Assembly (NCBI GenBank): GCA_013365365.1 | Contig: JABVXU010000010.1 | Location: 434,001-498,000 of the forward strand | Direction: 5' to 3' | Source: Cruorifilaria tuberocauda | Lineage: Eukaryota > Nematoda > Chromadorea > Rhabditida > Onchocercidae | Length of the DNA: 64,000 bases | Shown here: piece by piece, positions 53,272 to 64,000 of the stretch | How the letters are laid out: every line of letters begins with the position of its first letter | Numbering within the stretch: position 1 is the stretch's first letter | The notes under the pieces: generated by a model | What the model was told of the DNA's origin: nothing | What the model saw: the letters and a program-made list of their open reading frames with translations, nothing else | Databases searched by the model: none | Program-made: the position numbers and the translations under genes

Positions 53272-54564
53272 TCTTCAACTAATTTTTAAATATCACACTG
53301 CGGTCAAACCTCTGTATCCTAGGAAATTCTATAAACAAAAACGCCGATCAATTTACAGATTTATCTAATACACAGTTTCAAAACAAAATACCGCGGTGGT
53401 TCCATAACACTTTAAAAATCCATCTATTTCATTAAAATGCATATTTCGTTATTTTTATATTGAATTTCTAAGGATGTAGAATAATAAAGACTGTAGGTAT
53501 ATGAATTTTACAAACAGATTCACCACAAATAACAGGAAAAAAATTAAAATGTACGATAAAAGGATGCGTAATTCATTTTTTTGATAGAAAGCATTTCAAC
53601 TGCTAACCGAAATAGCATGAAAGATAATAAAATATTACAATAGTTCGATTGAGAGATCCACTCTACAAACGAAAAACGATAAACATAAATTTACATAAAT
53701 ATTGGCATCTGCAAAGCACAGACGTCTACGGATAACAGTTAAACATTGCTAGCCAATGACACTATAACGATACGAAAAAAAACAATGCAATGTAGCTTGT
53801 CTTAACATTTTCAAAAGATACCTAAGCAGAAGATTAATTACATCCGGAATTAATTACATCCAGAATGGTTAAAGAAAGATTAACATAAAGCTTCTTTCGT
53901 AACCACGTGAGCTGAAAAAAACTGAAAATACCGAGTTTAAACTCCATGACACATTGTGCTAACGTTATGATTAATTGTATGCATTCCTAAAATTTATAAT
54001 TTCTCAATTAAACTTTTTAATTCATAAAAAACATACTAAGGTTTGACCCTTCCTCACACGTGTGAAGCTAAACTAGCTCTGCTGCATTTTCACGACCTAT
54101 ACCACAACAGGGTGTGAAATTTATAATATGATATATAAGTGATTCTGTTAAACGTTTCTTCTAATTTCAATATCATAATGTGAATTCAAGCCAGGTACTT
54201 TTTTTTACTTTTGATCTCTTGATTCCTCAAATCGCCTCCCAAAACAGTAGTTGAATTCCCTAAACAAGCAAAAACGATCGCTCTACACCGATGATTGATT
54301 TATTTTATATCAGTTTTTTGTTTGTCAATGAGTTTGTTTTCCTTTTCACATCATCTAAAAAGTCTACAGTGTCACTATAAGGAATTATGGGTAAAGACAA
54401 AAGAAAAAAAATCAAACGAAATACAAATAAATGCAAAAAGATTACAGACGCCATGATGCAAACGAGGATTTCTTATTGATTTCTCTCCTCTTTTCATCAA
54501 AGAAACATAGTGGTAAGGAATTTACCAACGAAACGTTTCAAGATTTGTGAGGAAATTTTGTTAG
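53272..54564. other. Intergenic region between convergent ELO and receptor genes
   Basis: About 1.3 kb of AT-rich 3' sequence. A minus-strand AATAAA at 54304-54299 could serve the receptor. A small duplication of TTAATTACATCC occurs at 53836-53862. No exon. Confidence 0.5.
53483..53488 (+). terminator. Polyadenylation signal AATAAA of the ELO gene
   Basis: AATAAA about 212 bases after the stop codon, upstream of the convergent receptor gene. Confidence 0.45.
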
Positions 54565-57500
54565 CTAACTTCGAATTTTCCAGCCTAAACTGGCTGCTTG
54601 TCGATCTACTGCTTTACGAACATTCATTGCCGTAAGCCGGCACACTGGCGACTCCGTCCAGCATTCTTGCATCATTTGAAGCACTCCTCCCATTACCTGA
54701 AACACTTTAAGACTAATAGTATGGCAGAATTTCCACGACTTTCTTCCTTTTAGTACCTTCTAAACTTCAAAACATTGTGCATGGATTATTTTATAGTTGA
54801 AAAAGCAACTTTTCGATATGAAAATCTATCAATGAAAAATTATAGATTCAGAAGAGATACACAGCAGAAAATCCTGATTTAAAAAAATTACACAAGAAAA
54901 ACAGGAATTGCAAACCTTATCACCAATCCAATGCTTTTGTATAGTAGGTCGTCGTTTCTGTATACAGACACACAATTTCATCTCCTCCATTGTTGGGTCT
55001 CGGCCTACACATTCGAAATATGGTAATTCAAACGGTCTTGATTTTTCTGCAAAATTACTCATTTCATAAGTACGAAACTGCATGAACCGTCAGACCTTTT
55101 CTTGTAAAATAGGTTACAGAGGAAAAGTATCAAAAGATATGTTATGGCTCAGTGCATGAGTTCTCATGCAGCCATAGATACCTTGGCTTCCACATCGCCA
55201 CATAATCTCCCAAATGATAAGACCAATCGAATACATATCAGCAGTTTTATAAGCTTCGAAATGATTAATCGGAAAACTGTCGTCCAATATCTCTGGTGCC
55301 AAGTAACGCTATAATGGCACTGATAATAACAAATAAATAACAAATATAAACTATCTGTCGAATAGCCGCAAAATAATTTCCTTTACAAAATTAAATTTTC
55401 AGAAACAGCAACTATTCGATTTAATACAATTTAAAGCAATAATCTTTTTGTTATTCTGACCGAGATATTACTTGTTGTATATCATACTATCTTTCCATAA
55501 CATACGGAAAAACACCAAGAAATATTCCTTTTAAAACGCCATAAATTACAACAATGCGTATAAAAAGCTTTGCGAAAAGATATTGCTAAAAGTTTACTTG
55601 CCTTTCGCGACAATGAAACTAATCTTGCTTTTCTCAACAACAAGTCCCTCACCTTCACTTTAAAGTACATCATAGATAATAACCAATAATTGGTTATTGG
55701 TTATTATCTATGATGTACTTTAAAAATTCGGATCAATCTTCAATAATTCACGGAAACATTGAAGAATATTGTTTCCGCTGGCATACTTTCATTATATTAA
55801 AGTTGAAACTTACGACAGTACCACATTTGCTATTGTCTGGGATGTTTATCTCACTATTCATGTATCTTACTGCTAAACCGAGATCAGCAATCACACAAAC
55901 CAGATCAGATTTCACCAAAATGTTCTTCGATTTTAGATCACGATGAGCAATTGCTGGCTTCCCTAAAATAATCAAATAATACAATCACCAAATAATACAT
56001 TTGGATTTCGTGCACTATTGTAACTATTAGTTTTAAAAAACTTGCCACGCGGACCAGGAATTTCATTATGTAAGAAAGATAAGCCAACTGCAATACTGCG
56101 AATCATCTGTAACATCACTGCTTCACTGACAACATTTGCAGACAAATAATCATAAAGCGAACCATGTTCATGGTATTCAGTTATTAACCATAGCTGAGTA
56201 CTCGTTCCAGTATCTATAAAATATATGCTATTTAGTTACCCATAAAGAAAGAACTAGAACAGCAAAGTCAATGGTACGAATGCGTGCTGGGAACAATGGC
56301 ACAAAAACTTCCCTAAAAATATTAATAAATTATTTTATTTAAATAAGTGTTGGATTAACAGCAATCAAATCTTTTGCTTCATTGTAGTACTGGGAAATAT
56401 ATTGGAAATCAGCAAGCCTAAGAGATCAAAATGTATTATGCTATGTCCCCATAATAATATTTTGGATAAAAGTTTGGATAAACCTATAAATTTTCCAGGA
56501 GCCACAAATATTTGCTAAACAAGACATTTCTCTAATGTGAAATATCTTTGGAGGTTTTTTAAGCCTGCCTGCACTCAACAAAAACAATCTGAATAAAGCG
56601 AAAAAATACCTATAAATACTGTAAGGTACATTCACGAATTTTTATGTTTATAAATTCTTTCAGTCAAGTTTCGCCCTCAGTTACTACAGGCTTGAAGATT
56701 ATAGCTCATTTGTATGGCTTCTGCGGAATTTGAACAAAAATGGATTGGACGTTATAGATGTTGAATTCTGGTAAAACATATATCTAATTTCATGAAAAGG
56801 AAATGAATCATATAATGGACAAAAAAAAAACACGACGAATACCACAAACATTCAATACCTTTATTGTCAGATGCAATAAAGCGCAGCAAATTCGGATGCC
56901 GGAGAAGATTTGTTTGGAAAATTTCGACTTCTCGATTCCATGACCTTTCATCACGTGAACTAAATATCTTTACAGCGACTTCATCACCTTTCCAATAACC
57001 CAACCAAACCTACAACGTGGAGTCACGAAAATATACTAACTAATGATATAGAAGCTGAAATGTTAAAGATACCAATCTTTTGAATCGAATTATTGAAATA
57101 ATTGAAAAATCACCTCTCCAAAACGTCCTTGTCCAATTTCTTTCTGTAGTTCGATCTGACGGGCGATAGTACGCTGAGCAAGTAATGGAAATCCTGAAAA
57201 TTTATGATTATGGCAACTGTGTATATCATTATTGAGCTGGTTTCCTAACCAATAACTTCTTGTACTATTTTGCTCAACTTGTATTATTCCTTGAATTGTC
57301 TAGGTTACCTAACAAACTACTTCAATTCTTCAGTTTTAACTAAAAGATTCCATAAATTTGTCAATTTATAATTTCAACTGCTATATCTAATTCGAAGAGT
57401 AATTTAATCTGATAACTAGTAATGAAAACAATATGTACCTGAACCGGAGCCAGTAGTGGCCGAATCGTCTAGATTATATAGCAAATCGCTCAAGTGTCCT

Positions 57501-59136
57501 AAGGCATCTGTTGAGTTCATTAGCAGTTTTTCCTCTCCAGTACTTAAAATGATATCATTATACTGGATGAAGCATAAATAATGATAAGTAAACTAATTTT
57601 TGTAATTTAATTACTAGCGTTGAAACGGGATAAAATATATTCGAAAGGATGCCACGCGCCAAACTGACACCAATATTAAATTGATAAAACCAGTCACGAT
57701 CTGTTTTAATTGAAAAAAAATATGAAAAAAGGGGAAAAACCATTACAAAACTGAGCTGCATTGAAAGAAAGAATTCTCAGTGATCTGATTAATATACTTT
57801 AGTGTAAAAATATGTCAATGGATTAAAGATAATTACTTACACTTCAGAAAGCTCCTCGCCAGAATCACGATGTGCCCAGTAAAATATCCATCGCTTCAAT
57901 GGTTTGTTTATCCAAACAAAAGCTAAGAATACAGAAAACGAAAAGATAGCAGTACCTATCAGAAAGATAATCAGATAATGAATTAATGATACGCTGCTGT
58001 GCTGAAAATGAAGGAAACGAAAAAAATCAGAAAAGAAAGATTTCGTATGCTGAAATATACAATTAGCATACTAGTTTCCATATAATACAATTTCTTTTTT
58101 GCAAAAAACAGGTGTAAATTTTTACGTCTCTATATAAGTACTCGAAAATACAATTTATAATAGTTTTTTACGGTGCTTCAGTAATCGGAATTATACATAG
58201 AAAATATTCATCGCTTAATGTTTGTAATGGCATCCTACCAAATAATTATTCACTGGACCCAAATTCAGAGCTCCGTTGCAGAACGAATAATTCTGGCAAC
58301 ACTGCATTATGCTTCCATCGTTCATTGGTTGTTTCGCTCGGCAGTGCAAATCAGGACTAGCATCTTTACTCAAGCAACTGAAAGTATTGCATTCATTTAA
58401 TTAGTTTCATTTTTTTTGCTGGTAATTTCATAACAACCGATTTCTCTGTCACTTAGAACAAAAAAAAACATAAGAATGCTAATGCTTAAAAACTGACATG
58501 CTTAAACTATATCGCTCTTATTAATTTTTCATTTGATAAATACAGAAATTATCTGTCGTAAAAAAATTATAAAAAAAGGTTTCTTTCCATTATAAAGACA
58601 TCCGAAATCATCTCAATACCAACTCTAAAATAATTGATTGATCGGACAGTAAACGTTTGTGACATATTCCACTAGTGGACCGACAAATTCCTGTGTAATT
58701 ACTTCCCAAAAAGCGTGTAATTTCTTCACCACAACCAGAATAAGAGCAATTGCAAATTATTTCTTCAGACAAATTTATCGGCTCTTTTAAATCTGAAATT
58801 TGAACATGAAAAAAGGATCATGATATTAGCAAATCACACAGAACATGATGGTTGGGAAGATGGACCGACTGTGAAGAAAACCATCTTGAATTCTTCTATT
58901 TATACTTCTTCACAAAGCCTATCATTTAGTGATTATGTCTTGTAATTAGTTTTCAACCAAAAGACAATGTTATCTGAAGAGGAATTCAAAAAAGCAAATC
59001 AAAAATAACAAAACGAACTTGCTTGAAATCGTTCCATAAACTTCAGGATGTGATATCCAGGATCGCTGCTATCTTTAATAGCTGTCGCAACGGTTATAAA
59101 AAGTATGAAAATAAGGAATGTCAATTTCTGCATCAT
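54565..59136 (-). CDS. TGF-beta superfamily type I receptor serine/threonine kinase
   Basis: Plasma-membrane receptor that, once phosphorylated in its GS region by a type II receptor, phosphorylates R-Smads. Exons: 59136-59019, 58792-58648, 58377-58239, 58001-57841, 57542-57439, 57193-57114, 57009-56859, 56213-56046, 55962-55814, 55308-55182, 55046-54916, 54696-54565; 534 residues, all phases consistent. Parts: signal peptide [19 protein letters not shown]; a Cys-rich three-finger ectodomain with the box CCQNYSFCN; one membrane segment ([15 protein letters not shown] onward); the GS motif TTGSGSG; then the kinase with [35 protein letters not shown] and a C-terminus with [13 protein letters not shown]. 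The L45 specificity loop reads SDNKDTGTSTQ, like activin/TGF-beta receptors (ALK4/5/7) rather than BMP receptors. A Brugia type I receptor called trk-1 is known to me and may be the orthologue, but I could not compare sequences; C. elegans counterparts are DAF-1 and SMA-6. The intron after 56046 has a GC donor. Confidence 0.94.
55659..55724. repeat. Perfect inverted repeat, 31-bp arms, 4-base loop, in a receptor intron
   Basis: Left arm 55659-55689 (TTTAAAGTACATC... to ...ACCAATAA) and right arm 55694-55724 are exact reverse complements around the loop TTGG at 55690-55693. It lies in the 505-base intron 55313-55813 region between receptor exons 9 and 10, outside all coding sequence. Confidence 0.95.
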
Positions 59137-60212
59137 TTCTTCTTCAATTACAGTTCAGTCAATCACATCGAGGAATCATTTGCAGAATTCACATTATCTA
59201 TTTGTAAAACAATATTAGTTCAGAAGTACTCCTCTTGGCTAAACCGATATGTGAGAAAGCACAATTAAACTTTATCAAATAAGTGAAATAGGAACATCGA
59301 AACACTGGAAACAAATAAAGATTATCTCTAGTTTTACTAATAATGACTTAACTAATGTTAAAATTCAGTTAGGTACCAAATTATTATTCTCATCTTTAAC
59401 TTCATCTAGAAATTATGCAAAAATTCTGCGAAAAGTTTTAACAAGGGAATTAACAACTATTTTCAATCTCGCTCCTTCACTAAAGAAATTAAGCAGAGCA
59501 ATTATCCAAATTAATCATTTCTATTCAAGGACTTTTTCAAATGCTTGTATACCTCACAGTCATCCAAATATCTCTATTCTTATCACCTTGTACTTTCAAA
59601 TATATATATATATATATATATATCTTCTTAGAAATAGCCTATCCGCATCCACTTCTTATCGCATAAGTTTTCAACGGATTAAAAATTTGGGAAAATTCAT
59701 GATTATTTTTAAAGAACTGATTGCGATATATTTAATACTTTTTTAGTGCTGGTTCTTTTGCTGAAAGCTTCAAAAATTTTATTCTGAATAGGAATGAAGG
59801 TTAAACGATGGCGAAACAGTCTTACTATTCTTCCGTCGACACAACGACAAGTAGCAGCAAGTTTCAGTAGCTTATAAAAATGAATGAATTTAAACCTGAA
59901 CGAATTTGGACTTGAATCTGATTAACATAAATCTAGGTAAAACGGAATCTGTAAAGAAACAGACAAGAGCTGAAGCCCTCATCTATATGTACAACATACA
60001 CATACAAGAACGTGTTCTCACGGCGTTGCATTGGGAAGGTTTGTATTCACGTCGCAATTGATCTATGAAGAATGTCACCATGAAAGATGTTAGTTTAATT
60101 GGTTGAATTTAAGTTCAGGTTCAGTAATTTGCATACTGTTGTCGCTATGTGAAATTATAAACTAATAGATAATTCATTTTATTGGAGAAAAGCTGAACTC
60201 CGTTAATGGCCA
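59137..60212. other. Divergent promoter region of the receptor and VPS8
   Basis: About 1.08 kb between two divergent start codons, including a TA dinucleotide repeat. No exon seen. Confidence 0.5.
59600..59625. repeat. TA dinucleotide microsatellite
   Basis: About thirteen uninterrupted AT/TA units between the receptor and VPS8 genes. Confidence 0.95.
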
Positions 60213-63200
60213 ATGTCGTCGATAGCTACCGATGAAGACATTGTGGATAGATGGATTGAAATTGATGACTCAATCAGTGTCCCTGAGCAAACTCTTGATG
60301 AGATTCTTGCCGATGTAAGTATTAAAACAGTAAACTCCATTTTTTTTCAAAAAAAGTGATTTGGATAAACTCAGATGTTACAGTGTATAATTCAGATGTT
60401 GTGTGTTATTTTTATAGAAGATATTGGACTTGGATGAGGAAATTCTGAGTGGGCTAGATGACGAGGAATCGCTATTCACGTCACCGCGACAGTCGAGTCC
60501 GATATCGTCTGTTTTTTCGTACACGTTGGATTCGCCTCTTCATATTAGTGAATTAGGTAACTCTTTTCTTACTGAAAGAGATGATATCGCGCGAAAAAAA
60601 AAATAAAGACTAAAAAGTATAGTTTAACAGAAATCCATCTTAAACAGGAATCATCAGTTTGTTTTTTATGATTGGTATCACCACAGCGAATTTCCTAACA
60701 GTGATCGATTTTGCATTTTAATCAAGTTAATTGCCGGTTCTGAAGTAGTTTTAATTAGTCAAACTCATCTTTTTGTCATGTCTTAGAAAGTACCATTTAC
60801 TTTCTCGTGTAGTAACAATTATGTCTATTATGAAAGACTTTTTAAGATTGCAATAATGTACTCTGTTAACTGTTGATTAGAGAGGAGAGAATTTTCAAAT
60901 GTTCTCTAGCGTTAGTGGTGTTAACAGCAAAGTTTTCAATGGAAATCCATCATCGAACTTATTGCAGAGTCCATTACATGTCAGCTGAAGACACACAGCG
61001 AAAGTTGTTTTGGAGGTCACGCTAGGGCTTTGGCTGTTTCTAACGCTAACATTGCTATCGGGACAAGCCGTGGATTAGTATTGGCCTTTGATTGTGAAAA
61101 TCGAAGGTTACTGGAACATTTTCTTTTCTAAGCCTTCAAGTTCATTTTTGATTCAAAGTTTCGCGACAAAATTATGTTGGTTTAAAAAATGGTTTAAGTT
61201 GGTTCAAAAAATCTTGATTTACAGACTACTGCATTCAATAACAGCAGATGGTTGCCCAGTATCATGTCTTGATTTCAACAAAACTAGTACATTATTAGCT
61301 ATTGGTTATGGTTCTGGTTTAATACGCATACTCAATGTTACTACGGGTAAGACAATGGATGATATTGGTGATATAGTGCAGGCGGGACAAGGTATACTAC
61401 AAATCCTTTTCTGTGCAAGGTATAATTTCTATTTATTTAGGAAGTTTGTTTCTTTTTTCTTCTTTAAATAAATTTAAAATACCAACTCCATTACTTGGGA
61501 ATCAGTGAACAAATTGAAAGTCGAGAACTTATTGGGTTTATAGATTACAAGTATTTACTGATAGATAAATATAAATAGCTCATGCATAACTTCAAATAAC
61601 AGATATGATATTTTTACTTGAATAAATCATAAATATTATACCATATCACTGCTTTTTTCTACTCGTATTTTTTTCAAAATGTTGACACTGTTTCAGTGAC
61701 AGAAGACTTGCTTGCCTCGACAGTGGAGGTTCGGTTTATGAACTGACATTACCAACAACGGTTCGATCATTGAAAACTCGCTGTGTTTTCTCTGGCTGTC
61801 ATGGAGAGGTGTGCTCTTCGAAAAAAAGTCAATTACACCGCTTTACTTTGAAAATATAGTTTTCAAAATGTGATTCTAGGTGGTGTATATGAAAATGTTG
61901 GAAAACGAGTATATCTTAGCTCTCTTATCACTTAAGAAATTGTTTCTAATAAGCTTGAAGAAAATGCGTTTGATATACGCCACTTCATTCAACGGACCCG
62001 CCAATCGCCCACCTTTGATTGATTGTCAGACAATAAATATCAAGGTAAGCTGATTAGTCGTAATATTTCTAGTAGGTATTTGTATTCTTTTTTAGATATT
62101 CTCTTTTTGTTATGTTAATTCGATGTGACATGCATCCTAGCAATAAAAATTATAGTGTCCAGCAAAAAAATTTGGAACATGTATTTCCAAACTTTTAGGC
62201 CTGCCTTGTTTTAACACCTTGCAGGAAACACCACAAAGTAAGACCACTGCTTTTTGTGTGGGACGTGGCTCGAAACTTGAATTCTATTATTTAACCTATG
62301 TATTGTCAAATTTGCGAATCATACGTTACCAGTGAGTTTCAGCAGTTTCAGCATGTTTTTTGAGTGACTTGATAAACTTTTTCCATAAAATTTGTTTTTG
62401 ACTTTTTTGTGTATATTTTTGTCTCTAATTTTAAAAAGCAAATTCTGCTTTTAAAGACTTATATCGAATATTGTACAAATTGGTTATATGTCTATATTTT
62501 TAACTGATTATATTATTTAGTTTAAGTTTAGAATATTTTAGGCTTTGTAAGATTTCTTTAAAAATTCATTGCTTATAAATTTTTTGATTTTTATTCTTTT
62601 ATTCCACTTTGCTTACTAATTTGTTTTCAGTTTTCATTCTATTTTCATTTTTCCTTCTAGAGTATTATCATTGGATTTCGACATGATAAATTTGAAGTGG
62701 ATAGAACCGTATTATACGATTATCGTAGATGCTAATGAAAGAGTTCATATGATCGACACTGTACAAGGAGATATTGCAATGGAAAATATCCGTCATGTAC
62801 AGCTAGCGTATGCTACTGCTGATTTCAAGGTATAATAGATAAATAGGGCGGAGGGCGGACAAAGAAGAATAACAGTAAGAGATTTTTTGCAGGGTTTGTC
62901 TACTGGAGGTAATGTAAGTGCTGCCTTGGATTACATGGCTGATTGCGTATGTTATCAGTCCATTTGCCGTGTTGAAAACTCGATATTTCTTCTTGGCCAG
63001 TCTTCTGTTTATATGATCTCAATAAGCGACCAAATAGCGCAGCTGGAAAGCTTAATTGACCGGTTATTTTTATTGCGGAATCATTGTAATTTTGAAGTCT
63101 GATAAATATAGATTTAATCGTAGTTATCATGTATCGAAAATAAAAAGGCATAGTATTTCAGAGGACAGGTGATACCAGCGATTCTTTTTGCTCTTGATAT

Positions 63201-64000
63201 CATTATGGGTCGAGTAGCTAACAAAACGAAACAATTGAATTTGAAACAGTTCGCTTATTCCCGAATTCCTACTCTTATTCAGGCGTTGCTAGCTTCAGCT
63301 ATATCTGGTCTTGCGAATGGAAAAGTAACACAACTTATTGATCACTACAAAGTAAGAGGAAATTATGCTGAAGGAAGATTACACTTTGTTATATTATTCA
63401 CGTTGAATTTATAATGAAGATGCCATCTACAAAAAAAAAATTATAGATCGACAAAGATTAGAATTGCGCAAATCTAGTGGTTTTTTTTTCGCGTCGATAA
63501 AAATAAATCTTTATTTTGATAATTTCCAGAAACATATCCAACTTCTTATACGAGCCTGTGTCACGACGAATCATTTTCATTTGCTTTACAATACAGTGTA
63601 TAGCTGCTTGGAAAAAGATAGCCTTTCTAAGACAATATTTTTCGAGTTCATAGATGAAGTTGTATTGGATGGACGATTAGAAGACCCACCCCCTGCACTG
63701 GTTCGTCTTCTTTTTTCACTTGTTGCATTTGTATACTCATTATGTCTGCCATTATTGTTATTTTGTAATGCAAATGTGACTCAAGTTTACTGTGATTTAT
63801 TACGAACTCTCTGGGAACTCATTTTGATGTAAGATTGCATAGAACTTAATACCTCTATTATTAAACTTATGGTGACGCTTAGTGATGGAGATATTAAGAA
63901 ACATGTTTCATTGGAGAGTGATGAAAAATTTTATTTCAGGTTTCCGATTATTTTCATCATTTGATATCCGAAGGCAATTTGAACCAATTTGAAGCAGCGG
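60213..64000 (+). CDS. vps-8: VPS8, CORVET tethering complex subunit, 3'-truncated by the window
   Basis: CORVET-specific subunit that binds Rab5 and tethers early endosomes (family knowledge). Exons: 60213-60314, 60418-60556, 60968-61106, 61225-61419, 61697-61808, 61880-62044, 62225-62331, 62661-62829, 62893-63062, 63162-63351, 63530-63700, 63940 to the window end; about 573 codons, all phases consistent. The acidic N-terminus (DEDIVDRWIEIDDSISVPEQ, then Asp/Glu/Ser-rich) is followed by a WD40-like beta propeller from about residue 85: GGHARALAVSNANIAIGTSR, CLDFNKTSTLLAIGYGSGLI, CLDSGGSVYELTLP. Then come CVCYQSICRVENSIFLLGQS and the start of the helical region with DRGQVIPAILFALDIIMG. Human VPS8 is about 1400 residues, so more than half, including the C-terminal RING region, lies outside. 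The start is ATG 60213; a nearer upstream ATG at 60206 hits an early stop. Confidence 0.88.

Overview
The window looks like nuclear DNA of a parasitic nematode, most likely a clade III/filarial species. It is AT-rich. Every gene is cut into many short exons separated by introns that end in the nematode-type acceptor TTTCAG, and several start codons sit a few bases after an acceptor-like AG, as expected for spliced-leader trans-splicing. The conserved proteins resemble their Caenorhabditis elegans orthologues in layout. All exon coordinates were joined by hand from reading phase, splice signals and remembered family sequences; no transcript data were available.

Layout. 1-9049 (minus): 3'-truncated NALCN/NCA sodium-leak channel, domains I to III. 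9050-15765: non-coding. 15766-17874 (plus): mitochondrial ribosomal protein uS9m. 17960-23778: long intergenic stretch with repeats and one GC-richer hairpin. 23779-27863 (plus): MEIOC-like meiotic coiled-coil protein. 29673-43538 (minus): four genes in tandem, transcribed in the order cyclin Y (43538-40822), PITHD1 (40092-38628), VPS36 (37400-34644), FIP1 (33690-29673). 44599-45697 (plus): MYND-finger BRA/BRAM1-like protein. 46582-48897 (plus): short cytospin/SPECC1-like coiled-coil plus CH-domain protein. 51248-53271 (plus): ELO fatty-acid elongase. 59136-54565 (minus): TGF-beta superfamily type I receptor kinase. 60213-64000 (plus): 5' part of VPS8, running off the window.

Most genes are housekeeping: mRNA 3' processing, endosomal sorting (VPS36 in ESCRT-II, VPS8 in CORVET), mitochondrial translation and lipid elongation. 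With them are neuronal and signalling genes: the leak channel, cyclin Y, the type I receptor, and a BRA protein from a family known to bind type I receptors. No bacterial-style operon, CRISPR array, intact transposon or RNA gene was found. The less ordinary signals are two GC-AG introns confirmed by phase, a perfect 31-bp inverted repeat with a 4-base loop inside a receptor intron, a degenerate ORF inside a MEIOC intron, the four-gene same-strand cluster, and the activin-like specificity loop of the receptor.
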